Source: Burkholderiales bacterium
Lineage (GTDB): Bacteria > Pseudomonadota > Gammaproteobacteria > Burkholderiales > SG8-41
Reading direction: 5' to 3'
Length of the DNA: 12,908 nt
Assembly: GCA_005800795.1 (NCBI GenBank)
Contig: SYEN01000187.1
Coordinates: 1-12,908, forward strand
Part shown: piece after piece, positions 1 through 6,912 of the stretch
How the letters are laid out: every line of letters starts with the position of its first letter
How positions within the stretch are numbered: the stretch's first letter is position 1
Notes under the pieces: model-generated
Seen by the model: only the letters and a program-made list of their open reading frames with translations
Database searches by the model: none
Told to the model about the DNA's origin: nothing
Translations under genes and position numbers: made by a program

Positions 1-51
1 CATACGCGCTATCCAGTGACGCCGTTCAATGTCCGGCGGCGGCAGGGCTCG

Positions 52-321
52 TTACACGCGCCCGCTATCCATCAAAATCGTCTGCCCGGTCACGCTTTCG
101 CTGCAGCAAAACGTGATTAACTGTTCGGTCACGTCGGCGCACACGGCGATGGCGCGAACCCCGAGATGTTTGAGTTCATCGGCGACGCCTTTAGCCCTGG
201 CTTCCCATTCGGCGAAGTTCACCACCACGTTGACGTCGTTTTGCGCCGGCGCACGGCAAATGCGCTGGCCAAGTCCGCCGCTGCCGCCGGTGACCATGGC
301 CGTGCAGCCTTTGAGTTCCAT
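52..321 (-). pseudogene. Short-chain dehydrogenase/reductase relic with a large in-frame internal deletion
   Basis: This 89-codon reading frame joins the two ends of a classical SDR of about 250 residues. Residues 1-65 are the beginning of a Rossmann fold, with the NAD(P)-binding glycine motif TGGSGGLG at 11-18, then a beta-2 strand (VVVNFAE) and an ADVTE motif. Residues 67-89 (LITFCCSESVTGQTILMD, then SGRV) are the typical SDR C-terminus. Everything between is missing, including the NAG motif, the catalytic Ser and the YxxxK pair, so it cannot be an active SDR. The join lies near position 120-126. The start at 321 has an AAGG ribosome site (330-333) that overlaps the stop codon of the upstream oxygenase gene, so the two were translationally coupled. 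Odd residues in the first half (RAPAQND where RALAQNG is usual) fit decay. An assembly or cloning deletion is a less likely alternative. Confidence 0.82.
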
Positions 322-331
322 TGAGGAAACC

Positions 332-1177
332 TTAATCGAAAAAAGCGAACGTGCGCGTTTCAATACTCTCGCGTGCCGACGCGTTGTCCGGCGTGTTGGG
401 ATCGTCAAACGCGCTGTGCGCGGTAAAACGCGACGCCACGCCCGTATCGGAATCGAACACCTTGAACACCAGCGCCTCGTGGCGTTCCATTTGCGGAAAG
501 TGAAACCAAATGTGCGACGGGTTGTGGGCGATGTGATAAACCTCGCCGGTGCGATCCTTGTAACGCCGTTGCACGCGGATAAAACCTTTTTGCGGAATGC
601 TGCGGCCATCGCAGATACCCAGCGGATCGATCATCACCTTGCCGCGTATCGGCCGCCACACCTGCACGATGGCCCAGCGCTTTTTGAGGCGGCGCTCGGC
701 TTCGGCGTCGCCCACGATTTCACGCAGGCGGCGCGGCGCTGAATCCTCGGTGTAATCATTGTGCACGCCCTTGACCGTGGGCCGCGCGTTGATCGATTTT
801 TGCCCGGCTTCATCACTGACACGCAGCGTGTGGTCGAACACCACCACGCTGGATGCGCCCGTGTGCTTTTTAAGCAGCGCCTGCACTTCGAGGTTGTACA
901 GGCCAGTGCACTGCGCCTCGTCAGTGAAATCCCTGACCTGCGTCTGGTGATCGACAAATACAAAGCCGTGCGTGTCGATGTCAAACGTGCCGCGCAGCGG
1001 GCGGCCATTGCGCACGGCCATCTCGTGCTGCTGGTAGACCGGCTCGACAGCGTTGTGCGCCATTTCCGGCCAGTCGATATAACGCACCGCCGGGCGGCCG
1101 GTATCGACCACGTAGTTGAAACGCGCGCGGATGGTTTCGCCTGTGCTGATGGGAGGCTTGTCGGCGACGATGTTCAT
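332..1177 (-). CDS. CmcJ/NvfI-family Fe(II)/2-oxoglutarate oxygenase-like protein
   Basis: This 281-residue soluble protein resembles the CmcJ/NvfI oxidoreductase family, which includes the cephamycin 7-alpha-methoxylase partner CmcJ, fungal NvfI and gibberellin desaturase-like proteins. These are cupin-fold enzymes, and the characterised active ones use Fe(II) and 2-oxoglutarate. Visible family landmarks are an RPT stretch followed by VHNDYT (residues 138-143), giving a candidate H139-x-D141 metal pair; the ISRxxRFxxV-like N-terminal beta region; a W-R-P segment at 174-176; and FTAHSAFDDP (251-260), with H254 as the likely distal metal histidine. The final RESIETR segment (269-275) matches the family's arginine-rich end. 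The start at 1177 is preferred to one 45 bases upstream because a GGAG site (1186-1189) lies 8 bases before it. It sits 56 bp after a Bug receptor gene and directly before the broken SDR, which suggests one catabolic operon. The substrate is unknown. Confidence 0.78.
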   Translation of the reverse strand: MNIVADKPPISTGETIRARFNYVVDTGRPAVRYIDWPEMAHNAVEPVYQQHEMAVRNGRPLRGTFDIDTHGFVFVDHQTQVRDFTDEAQCTGLYNLEVQALLKKHTGASSVVVFDHTLRVSDEAGQKSINARPTVKGVHNDYTEDSAPRRLREIVGDAEAERRLKKRWAIVQVWRPIRGKVMIDPLGICDGRSIPQKGFIRVQRRYKDRTGEVYHIAHNPSHIWFHFPQMERHEALVFKVFDSDTGVASRFTAHSAFDDPNTPDNASARESIETRTFAFFD

Positions 1178-1185
1178 GCTCGTTA

Positions 1186-1189
1186 CTCC
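1186..1189 (-). promoter_or_regulatory. Ribosome binding site GGAG that fixes the oxygenase start
   Basis: GGAG on the minus strand lies 8 bases before the ATG at 1177. No comparable site precedes the in-frame ATG at 1222, so the shorter protein is the better call. Confidence 0.6.
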
Positions 1190-1233
1190 GTCTGAAGATG
1201 AATCATGATGAAAGCGATGCAATAACGGTTGGG

Positions 1234-2244
1234 CTAATCCAGTTTCATTTCGCGTATAACCGGCGTGAATTGCTGCATCAGCCGTACCAACATGGCTTTT
1301 TGTGCTTCACCGCTGGATCCGACGGACTCTGCGCCCAAGTCGGCAAAGCGTTTGACCAGATCGGGATGACGGACCGCCTGCGCCACTTCACGCTGCAGGC
1401 GGTCGAGCACGGCCTTGGGCGTTTTGGCCGGAGCGAAAAGGCCGTTGAAACCCTCGAACTCCAGCGCGGGGAAACCCTGCTCGCGCACCGTGGGCACATC
1501 GGGCAGGATGGCGATGCGCTTGGCGCCGTTCGTGGCGAGCGCCTTTAACTGGCCGTTGCGGATTTCCTGCAGCGATGTCGACAGTTGATCGCCGCCGAAT
1601 TGAATGCGCCCGGAGAGCAATTCCAGCTTCATCGGCGCCGCGCCCTTGTAGGCGACATGCGCCATATCGAATTTGCCATCGCGCTTCAACGTTTCGCCCA
1701 GCACGTGCATGGCCGAACCGGGACCGGTGGAACCGTAGTTATATTTGAGATTGGCGTTGCCGCGCGTCAGCGCCGCGAACTCACGCAAATCTTTCGCCGC
1801 CACAGCGGGGTTTGCAGTCAACACAAACGGAACGTTCACCACGATCGACACACCGGAGAAATCCCGCTCGGCATCAAACGGCGAACGCTTAGCCAGTGAT
1901 TGCGCCACCGAGGACAGCGGAAACGTGATGTTGTGCATCAACATCGTATAGCCGTCAGGGTTGGATTTCGCCACGATGTCGGCGCCAAGCGCCCCGCCTG
2001 CGCCGCCGCGATTGTCAACCACTACCGGCTGCCCCGTCGATTCGCTCATGCGCTGCGCCACCAGCCGCGCCACCACGTCGGTCGTGCCCCCGGCGGGGAA
2101 GGGCACAACGATGCGGATGGGTTTTGTGGGGAAGGTCTGCGCATGCAATGGCGATGGCGGCGCTGCCACACAGAGGCCCAACGCCACGGTTACGCCGACA
2201 CACGCCAGCCGGGCTGTACTGTTCACGGTGCCACCGATGCGCAT
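1234..2244 (-). CDS. Bug/TctC-family periplasmic solute-binding protein
   Basis: This 336-residue protein is the extracytoplasmic receptor type of tripartite tricarboxylate transporters, a Venus-flytrap periplasmic binder usually specific for carboxylates or other small organic acids. Residues 1-35 form a signal peptide with a likely cleavage after LHA (A35), just before QTFPTKPI. The family motifs follow in order: VPFPAGGTTDVVAR, VVVDNRGGAGGALG, NPDGYTML, YGSTGPGS, HVAYKGAAPMKLELLSGRI, then LPDVPTVREQG. Its length is normal for the family (about 320-340). The ATG at 2244 is preferred to one 39 bases upstream because AGAGGA (2250-2255) lies 5 bases before it. No TctA or TctB gene is present, as is common for orphan Bug genes in Burkholderiales. 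It leads an apparent operon with the oxygenase and the SDR relic, so its ligand may be that pathway's substrate; this is inference. Confidence 0.92.
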   Translation of the reverse strand: MRIGGTVNSTARLACVGVTVALGLCVAAPPSPLHAQTFPTKPIRIVVPFPAGGTTDVVARLVAQRMSESTGQPVVVDNRGGAGGALGADIVAKSNPDGYTMLMHNITFPLSSVAQSLAKRSPFDAERDFSGVSIVVNVPFVLTANPAVAAKDLREFAALTRGNANLKYNYGSTGPGSAMHVLGETLKRDGKFDMAHVAYKGAAPMKLELLSGRIQFGGDQLSTSLQEIRNGQLKALATNGAKRIAILPDVPTVREQGFPALEFEGFNGLFAPAKTPKAVLDRLQREVAQAVRHPDLVKRFADLGAESVGSSGEAQKAMLVRLMQQFTPVIREMKLD

Positions 2245-2515
2245 GACTGTCCTCTTTTTGAAAAAACCATCATACCCGAGCACGATGGCGGCGGTGCGCC
2301 TCGCCGTCGTGGATGGCGGCAGGTGTTTTTCGATACCTAAGAATCATGAATAAAAACATATACTTACATTACTGCTCATTCAAAAATGCTGGCACAGAAA
2401 ACCTCCCTGTGGCGCCATTCCTGACTTGGGCGCACTTTCCCATCGCCCGCGTTCTACCGTAATCTACCGCTGGCTCTACCCTTGGCTTAAGGCCTTTCAA
2501 CCAACCGTCTATCTG
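2245..2515. other. Divergent intergenic region, 271 bp
   Basis: This gap separates the leftward Bug operon from the rightward dehydrogenase/amidohydrolase pair and must hold the promoters of both. On the minus strand TATGAT (2269-2274), 25 bases before the Bug start, is a possible -10 element without a recognisable -35 partner. The AT-rich island at about 2341-2390 holds the first copy of a motif found three times in the window. No RNA gene, terminator or convincing small ORF is visible. Confidence 0.5.
2353..2371 (+). repeat. AT-rich intergenic motif, copy 1 of 3
   Basis: The sequence AAAACATATACTTACATTA lies in an AT-rich island of an otherwise GC-rich region. It matches copy 2 (8397-8415) and copy 3 (12030-12048) at 16 of 19 positions each. 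All three copies face the same way and lie upstream of a plus-strand gene. It could be an operator or a promoter element; no TTGACA-like box lies at the right distance to support an ordinary sigma-70 promoter. Confidence 0.55.
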
Positions 2516-3529
2516 ATGCCTCGCACGCTCCTCGTCTCTGCCAAAGTCATCGCCGAATTCGGCTCGCGCATCAACGACATTATCGCTGCCGCGCCACGTG
2601 CCATGGACATCGTGCCCTTTACGCCGGCGCTGCAACTCGGGCCCGAACAGATCGCCAACATCGAAGCCGCCTATTACTCGCGCGACATCTGGGAGGGCAC
2701 CGAAAAAAGCGTGTTAAGCCCGGCCGCACAGGCATTCTGGGCGATCATCGACCGCGCGCAAAATCTTGAATGGATGGCGGTCTACTCCGCTGGTATGGAT
2801 CAAAAGCGTTACGTTGATGCCCTGAAGCGCGGCGTGCGGTTGACCAGCAGCGCGGGGGCGCAATCTGAAGCGGTGGGCCTGGCCTGCGCCACTGGCGTGC
2901 TGGCGCTGGCTCGCGGCGTGCCGCATTGGCTTAACGCGCAGCAGCGGCGTGAGTGGTCACCATTGCGCGGGCGTGATGTGCCGCCGGATATTCCCGGCCA
3001 GACTGCGGTGATCGTCGGCACCGGTTACATCGGTTCGGTGATAGCACGCATGCTGCAGGCGGCAAGGATGAAAACCGTCGGCGTGCGGCGCAACGCCACG
3101 CCCGCCGGACATTTCGACCAAATGCGGCCGCCCGCCGTACTCGACAGCCTGCTGCCGACGTGCGACTGGCTGGTCATCGCCTGCCCGCTGGCGCCGGAAA
3201 CCCGCAACCTGATTGACGCACGGCGGCTCGCGCTGATGAAACCCACGGCGGGTGTTGCCAACATTGCCCGCGGTGAAATCATCGACGAAACCGCGCTGGC
3301 GGAAGCCCTCAAGGCTGGGCGGTTAAAGCACGCCTATCTGGATGTGTTTCACACGGAGCCGCTGCCGGTGGAATCGCCGCTGTGGGATTTGCCCAACGTG
3401 TTGATATCGCCGCACAACGCGGGAGCCTCTACGGGCACTTACGCGTGCGGGGTGGAAATTTTCATGCAGAATTTGCACAATTATCTGAAAGCACAACCGC
3501 TGACTAACGAAGCTGCCATCGTCCCATAG
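2516..3529 (+). CDS. D-isomer-specific 2-hydroxyacid dehydrogenase family protein
   Basis: This 337-residue cytoplasmic NAD(P)-dependent oxidoreductase belongs to the D-2-hydroxyacid dehydrogenase family, which interconverts 2-oxo acids and D-2-hydroxy acids. The substrate-binding domain is split around a central Rossmann domain. The nucleotide motif GTGYIG is at 168-173 (within VIVGTGYIGSVIARML), and the three catalytic residues are all present: R252 in NIARGEIID, E281 in FHTEPLP and H300 in SPHNAGAS. Length is normal for the family. The ATG at 2516 is preferred because an upstream in-frame ATG at 2426 would add 30 basic and aromatic residues that do not resemble the family; neither start has a clear Shine-Dalgarno site. 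An amidohydrolase gene follows after 54 bp, probably in the same transcript. Members of this branch are often labelled glyoxylate/hydroxypyruvate reductase or phosphoglycerate dehydrogenase-like; the exact substrate is not readable. Confidence 0.9.
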   Translation: MPRTLLVSAKVIAEFGSRINDIIAAAPRAMDIVPFTPALQLGPEQIANIEAAYYSRDIWEGTEKSVLSPAAQAFWAIIDRAQNLEWMAVYSAGMDQKRYVDALKRGVRLTSSAGAQSEAVGLACATGVLALARGVPHWLNAQQRREWSPLRGRDVPPDIPGQTAVIVGTGYIGSVIARMLQAARMKTVGVRRNATPAGHFDQMRPPAVLDSLLPTCDWLVIACPLAPETRNLIDARRLALMKPTAGVANIARGEIIDETALAEALKAGRLKHAYLDVFHTEPLPVESPLWDLPNVLISPHNAGASTGTYACGVEIFMQNLHNYLKAQPLTNEAAIVP

Positions 3530-3583
3530 TGTATTGTGCTGCAGCGCCGTAGTCATGCATCTTAAACGAGAGGAGCCATCACC

Positions 3584-5023
3584 ATGGGCAACCGAGCCAC
3601 CGAAATCCGCGCCAGCCTTAACCACCCCGTCATTGACGGCGATGGACACTGGATGGAACCGCTGCCGGTGTTTCTCGAATATCTCAGCGAGACCGCCGGC
3701 CCTGCCATGGTCGACGAGTTGCGCGCGCTATGGCATCAACGGGATCTCTGGTATCGCGCCACGGCCGAGGAGCAGCAGCATCAGCGCCTGCGCCGTGCCA
3801 TCTGGTGGGGCGTCACTTCGCAGACTTACGACAAGGCAACCGCCCTGCTGCCCGCATTGCTTGACGAACGCCTGCCCGAACTGGGCATCGACTTTGCCAT
3901 CATGTATCCAAGCTTCGGCCTTACCATCAACACCATGGGCGGCGCCGATTTGCTGTGTGCCAGCGCGCGCGCCTACAACCGCATGACGGCGGATATGTTC
4001 AAGCCCTATCCCGGGCGCTTTGCGCCGGTGGCGATACTGCCCGCACAAACGCCGCAACAGGCCATCACTGAACTGGATTTTGCGGTCAAGGAACTCGGCT
4101 ACAAGGCCGTCATGCTGCGCGGCAATCAGGAGCGCGTGATACCCGCCGCCGAGGGCATTGATGAGCGCCACGCGGCGTGGTACTGCGACAACATCGCGCT
4201 CGACAGTCCGTATGACTACGAGCCGTTCTGGCAGCGCTGTGTCGAACTGGGCGTTGCGGTCACCCAGCATTCCGGCAGTCCGCGCTGGTCGGATCGCGCG
4301 TCGATCACCAACTTTACCTACAACCACGTGGGGCACTTCGCCGAATCGAATCACGCCTTTGCGCGCGGCGTGTTCCTGGGTGGTGTCACGCATCGTCACC
4401 CCACGCTCAACTTCGGCTTCATGGAAGGCGGCGTGAGCTGGGCCTGTCAGATGGTCAACGACATGATCGAGCATTGGGAAAAGCGCACGCGCGACAACCT
4501 GCAATACCCGAACGCCACCAATGTTTCTGAATTCAAACAATACATCAGCCGCTACGGCGATGCGCGATTAAAAGCCAACGCGGACAAGATCATGGACAGT
4601 CTTGATGCCTTCCGCCCCGAATGCAGCATCGCCGAATTGAGCAAACCGGAATATGTCACCGACGACTTTGACGCCTCCGGCGTGAAATCGAAGGCCGATA
4701 TCCGTGGTGTATTTGCGAATAATTTCTTCTTCGGCTGCGAGGCCGATGACCGCGCGACGATGTGGGCCTTCGACCCGCGCATGGGCATTCGGCTGCGGCC
4801 GGTGTTCAGCTCCGACTTCACGCATTTTGACGTGCCGGATTTCAACGACGTGATCCCCGAAGCGTACGAAATGCTGGAGCGCCGCTACGTCACTGAGCAG
4901 GATTTTCGCGAGTTCACTTTCACCAACGCGGCGTTGCTGCACACGCGCAACAATCGCAATTTCTTCATGGGCACGGTGGTGGAGAAGGCGGTGGCGGAGG
5001 AGTTGAAGTTGGCAATCGTGTAA
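3584..5023 (+). CDS. Amidohydrolase_2-family metal-dependent hydrolase or decarboxylase
   Basis: This 479-residue soluble protein has a TIM-barrel amidohydrolase fold of the ACMSD-like group, whose members hydrolyse or decarboxylate ring-cleavage products and other carboxylates using one divalent metal. It opens with VIDGDGHWMEP (residues 16-26), where D20 and H22 are likely metal ligands. AIMYPSFG follows at 105-112, then a central barrel histidine H229 in VTQHSGSPRW, the FMEGG turn at 279-283, and SSDFTHFDVPD (409-419), where D411 is the expected metal-binding aspartate. NNFFFGCEADD (379-389) precedes this last strand, as in close relatives. It is longer than the basic family (about 300-350), with added segments after residue 30 and around 290-380. 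The start has a strong GAGAGGAG site (3568-3575) 8 bases upstream. It is probably co-transcribed with the dehydrogenase before it and is followed by a hairpin terminator. The reaction type is undecided. Confidence 0.85.
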   Translation: MGNRATEIRASLNHPVIDGDGHWMEPLPVFLEYLSETAGPAMVDELRALWHQRDLWYRATAEEQQHQRLRRAIWWGVTSQTYDKATALLPALLDERLPELGIDFAIMYPSFGLTINTMGGADLLCASARAYNRMTADMFKPYPGRFAPVAILPAQTPQQAITELDFAVKELGYKAVMLRGNQERVIPAAEGIDERHAAWYCDNIALDSPYDYEPFWQRCVELGVAVTQHSGSPRWSDRASITNFTYNHVGHFAESNHAFARGVFLGGVTHRHPTLNFGFMEGGVSWACQMVNDMIEHWEKRTRDNLQYPNATNVSEFKQYISRYGDARLKANADKIMDSLDAFRPECSIAELSKPEYVTDDFDASGVKSKADIRGVFANNFFFGCEADDRATMWAFDPRMGIRLRPVFSSDFTHFDVPDFNDVIPEAYEMLERRYVTEQDFREFTFTNAALLHTRNNRNFFMGTVVEKAVAEELKLAIV

Positions 5024-5039
5024 ATCATGGAGAATATGG

Positions 5040-5066
5040 GCGCGCAATGACATTGCGCGCTGTTTT
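5040..5066 (+). terminator. Rho-independent terminator after the amidohydrolase gene
   Basis: GCGCGCAATG (5040-5049) and CATTGCGCGC (5051-5060) are a perfect 10-bp inverted repeat around one base; in RNA it would form an 8-bp GC-rich stem with a 5-base loop. TGTTTT follows at once. It lies 17 bases after the stop at 5023 and closes the dehydrogenase/amidohydrolase unit. Confidence 0.8.
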
Positions 5067-5124
5067 AAAGGTGCAGGCCGACAGCAAACGGCCACCAGCA
5101 GAAGCAGCGACCAGTGCAGTATTC
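5067..5124. other. Gene-free stretch between the terminator and the upstream attC-like site
   Basis: These 58 bases hold only a weak GGCCG/CGGCC inverted repeat. No open reading frame for a preceding cassette and no clear attI-type site can be recognised. Confidence 0.4.
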
Positions 5125-5186
5125 CGGACGTTGGCGCTTCACCGGAGCGCCCGCCAGCGGGCTTCCAGTGAGCGCAGACGTTAGAC
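5125..5186 (+). repeat. attC-like recombination site, upstream, partly degenerate
   Basis: The right end is a canonical R' box, GTTAGAC (5180-5186, consensus GTTRRRY). Inside it GTGAGCGC (5168-5175) pairs with GCGCTTCAC (5134-5142), leaving one unpaired base as in attC L boxes. A terminal hairpin of GCCCGC and GCGGGC (5149-5154, 5157-5162) lies in the middle. TGGCGCTTCA at 5132-5141 is identical to bases in the downstream site. The left R'' position (CGGACGT) does not fit RYYYAAC, so the left end is decayed or has been replaced. Length is about 62 bp. Confidence 0.62.
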
Positions 5187-5798
5187 AGCAAAGAAAAGTC
5201 TGTGGACGATAGCCTGCACGTAGAGAACTTACGATCCCGTTTCAACCGCGGAGAGAAGTTGAAGTACGTCTTTTTCTGGGGTCACCAGCCTAGACGGAAT
5301 GGCATCACGGCTTCGTGTTTCAGCCAGTGGTATGGTGCCCCGTTCGTCATGGATGGTCAGCGGTACCCAACGGCAGAGCATTACATGATGGCAGAAAAGG
5401 CTTTGTTGTTTGGAGATCATGCAACCAAAGCACAAGTCCTGAAAGCTCCAAACCCAGGTGCAGCCAAAGCCCTCGGCCGGAAGGTGCGCGGCTTCGATGA
5501 CGCTGTTTGGCAGCAGCACAGGTTCTCGATCGTTGTGCGCGCCAATGAAGCTAAGTTCACGCAGAATCGCCAGCTTGATCAATTCTTACAGCAGACTGGC
5601 AATCGGATCCTCGTTGAGGCCAGTCCTGCAGATAGAATTTGGGGTATCGGTCTCGCCCAGGATGATGAAAAGATCAATAATCCGAATCAATGGCAAGGCC
5701 TCAATCTCCTTGGCTTCGCGCTTATGCAGGTGCGCCGTGCCGTCTAACTGGCGCTTCAACCGGAACGCGCGAAAGCCGCGCGCCCATCAAGCTAATCG
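5181..5798 (+). mobile_element. Probable integron gene cassette carrying a NADAR gene (618 bp), no integrase nearby
   Basis: The limits are set by the usual cassette cut between G and TT of the GTTRRRY boxes at 5180 and 5798. When the ends are joined the circular cassette would have R' = GTTAGAC and R'' = GTCTAAC (5742-5748), which are exact reverse complements, as expected of one cassette's attC. The single gene fills nearly all of the element, is promoterless, and stops inside R''. Its base composition looks lower in GC than its neighbours. No intI gene lies in the window, so this would be a lone cassette or the edge of an attC cluster lacking an integrase. Confidence 0.68.
5202..5747 (+). 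CDS. NADAR (YbiA-like) family protein in a gene cassette
   Basis: This 181-residue soluble protein has a NADAR domain over about residues 18-178. Known NADAR proteins act as N-glycosidases on ADP-ribose-linked or riboflavin-intermediate substrates: YbiA-like members act on riboflavin intermediates, and others remove ADP-ribose from guanine as antitoxins to DarT-type toxins. Visible motifs are YVFFWGH near the start, CFSQWYG, the signature YPTAEHYMMAEKA with its conserved Glu, DRIWGIGL, and the closing NPNQWQGLNLLGFALM helix. The start is a GTG with a weak purine-rich stretch upstream (AAAGAAAAG); it is the only plausible start before the conserved domain. The TAA stop (5745-5747) sits within the attC R'' box, as is typical of cassette genes. 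There is no promoter or partner toxin next to it. The family call is firm; whether it acts on nucleotides, DNA or RNA is open. Confidence 0.9.
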   Translation: MDDSLHVENLRSRFNRGEKLKYVFFWGHQPRRNGITASCFSQWYGAPFVMDGQRYPTAEHYMMAEKALLFGDHATKAQVLKAPNPGAAKALGRKVRGFDDAVWQQHRFSIVVRANEAKFTQNRQLDQFLQQTGNRILVEASPADRIWGIGLAQDDEKINNPNQWQGLNLLGFALMQVRRAV

Positions 5799-5804
5799 TT
5801 AAGT
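5742..5804 (+). repeat. attC-like recombination site, downstream
   Basis: The R'' box GTCTAAC (5742-5748) matches RYYYAAC and the R' box GTTAAGT (5798-5804) matches GTTRRRY. Inside, GCTT (5753-5756) pairs with AAGC (5789-5792), separated from the R boxes by short unpaired spacers. CGCGCG arms around AAAGC (5765-5781) form the terminal hairpin. The length of 63 bp and this layout are those of an attC site. The L' box pairs over only 4 bases, so activity may be reduced. Confidence 0.66.
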
Positions 5805-5955
5805 ATCCGCTTATCGAATTATCGAACCTCGCCTTTGGATCGTCTCTATCCGTTAAAGGATTAACCCTAACGAACGACCACGTTTGGAACCCACAAAATT
5901 TTGATACCGGAGACGGTCTGCCAGCAACTATCTGGCGAAATTCCAATTCGTCTCG
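5805..5955. other. Gene-free stretch between the cassette and the leftward Bug gene
   Basis: These 151 bases are richer in AT than their surroundings and contain no frame that resembles a protein family. They could be the decayed start of another cassette, since the bases after the attC-like R' box would belong to it, but no third R box pair is found. No terminator for the leftward Bug gene is recognisable. Confidence 0.4.
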
Positions 5956-6912
5956 TCAATCCGTCATCGGTATTTTCGCCTGCCCCACCACGTCTTTCCA
6001 CTGCGCGAGATCGGCAAAATAACGTTTGGTAAAAGCATCGACCGTCATGCCGCCGGGTTCCATGCCGATGCCGATAAAGCTTTTGGTGATCTCTGGCGTG
6101 GCGACGATGCGGTTGATTTCCGTGTTCAGCCGCTGTACCGTTTTTAGGGGCGTGCCACCGGTGGTGAATATGCCGAACTGCGCGCCGCTTTCGTGGCCGG
6201 CGTATCCCGCTTCGCGCATGGTCGGCACGTCCGGCATGGCGGCAATGCGTTTTTCACCCATTACCGCCAGCGCGCGCACACGCTTTGCCCGCAGATAAGG
6301 CAGCCACGCGGAGGCATCCAGGACGGCGAAATCCGCTTCGCCGGTGGCGACGGCCAGCGCGGCGTATCCGGTGCCTTTGTAGGGAATGATTTCCATGCGC
6401 GTGCCGGTCTTGATGCGCAACAGCGCGATGGACATTTCCGACGAATTGTCGCCGGCGGAACCGTTGAGCCGGCCCGGCTGTGCCAGAGCGAGTTTGATGA
6501 ATGCAGCGACGTTCGGCGCGGGCACGTTGGGATTGACCGCGATCACGTAGGGAATGGTGCCCAGCTCGGCGACCGGCTGGATGCTGCGCAGCGGATCCCA
6601 TGGCACATGCTTACGCAACGCCGGGATCAACGCCACAGCGCCGCCGCTGAACAGTAAAGTGTGTCCGTCGGGCACCGCTTTGGCCATCACCTCAATGCCG
6701 ATGCGGCCATCCGCGCCGGGTCGGTTTTCAATGATGACCTGCTGCCCCAATGCCTTGGCAAGGTGTGGCCCCATGCGGCGCGCGATCACATCGTTGGACG
6801 AACCAGCGCCAAAGGGAACAACCGCGATAACATTGCGCTCGGGGTAGTCGGCAGCATTGACTGCGCCTGCGGTGGCGAGCACGCCCAGAATCAGTGTAAT
6901 GTATGTCTTCAT
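5956..6912 (-). CDS. Bug/TctC-family periplasmic solute-binding protein
   Basis: This 318-residue periplasmic binder has a signal peptide MKTYITLILGVLATAGAVNA with cleavage expected after A20, before ADYPERN. Family motifs are VVPFGAGSSNDVIARRM, VIIENRPGADGRIG, VPDGHTLLFSG, IPYKGTGYAALAVATGE and MPDVPTMREAG. The frame stays open for a further 639 bases upstream of 6912, but that part is a shadow of the divergent gene; the ATG at 6912 directly precedes a textbook signal peptide. There is no clear Shine-Dalgarno site. It is closely related to the divergent neighbour starting at 6952, sharing PHLAK-LGQQV, ENRPGA-G-IGIE and YNGTG/YKGTG segments, so the two probably arose by duplication. The ligand is unknown and there is no transporter membrane gene. 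Confidence 0.9.
   Translation of the reverse strand: MKTYITLILGVLATAGAVNAADYPERNVIAVVPFGAGSSNDVIARRMGPHLAKALGQQVIIENRPGADGRIGIEVMAKAVPDGHTLLFSGGAVALIPALRKHVPWDPLRSIQPVAELGTIPYVIAVNPNVPAPNVAAFIKLALAQPGRLNGSAGDNSSEMSIALLRIKTGTRMEIIPYKGTGYAALAVATGEADFAVLDASAWLPYLRAKRVRALAVMGEKRIAAMPDVPTMREAGYAGHESGAQFGIFTTGGTPLKTVQRLNTEINRIVATPEITKSFIGIGMEPGGMTVDAFTKRYFADLAQWKDVVGQAKIPMTD

Noticed and set aside
1..51. A possible next gene on the minus strand starting with ATG at 3-1
   Set aside because: Only one codon lies inside the window, so nothing can be supported.
2426..2515. A 30-residue N-terminal extension of the D-2-hydroxyacid dehydrogenase
   Set aside because: The added residues are unlike the family and there is no ribosome site; the start at 2516 gives a normal-length protein.
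3728..4540. Minus-strand open frame of 270 codons opposite the amidohydrolase gene
   Set aside because: Antisense shadow; the plus-strand protein has all family motifs and a strong ribosome site.
5801..5807. AAGTATC near the attC-like site as a minus-strand fourth copy of the AT-rich motif
   Set aside because: Only the short ATACTTA core matches; the AAAACA half is absent.
5865..5900. TTAACCCTAACG as another attC R box
   Set aside because: It does not fit RYYYAAC exactly and has no partner GTTRRRY box at attC distance.
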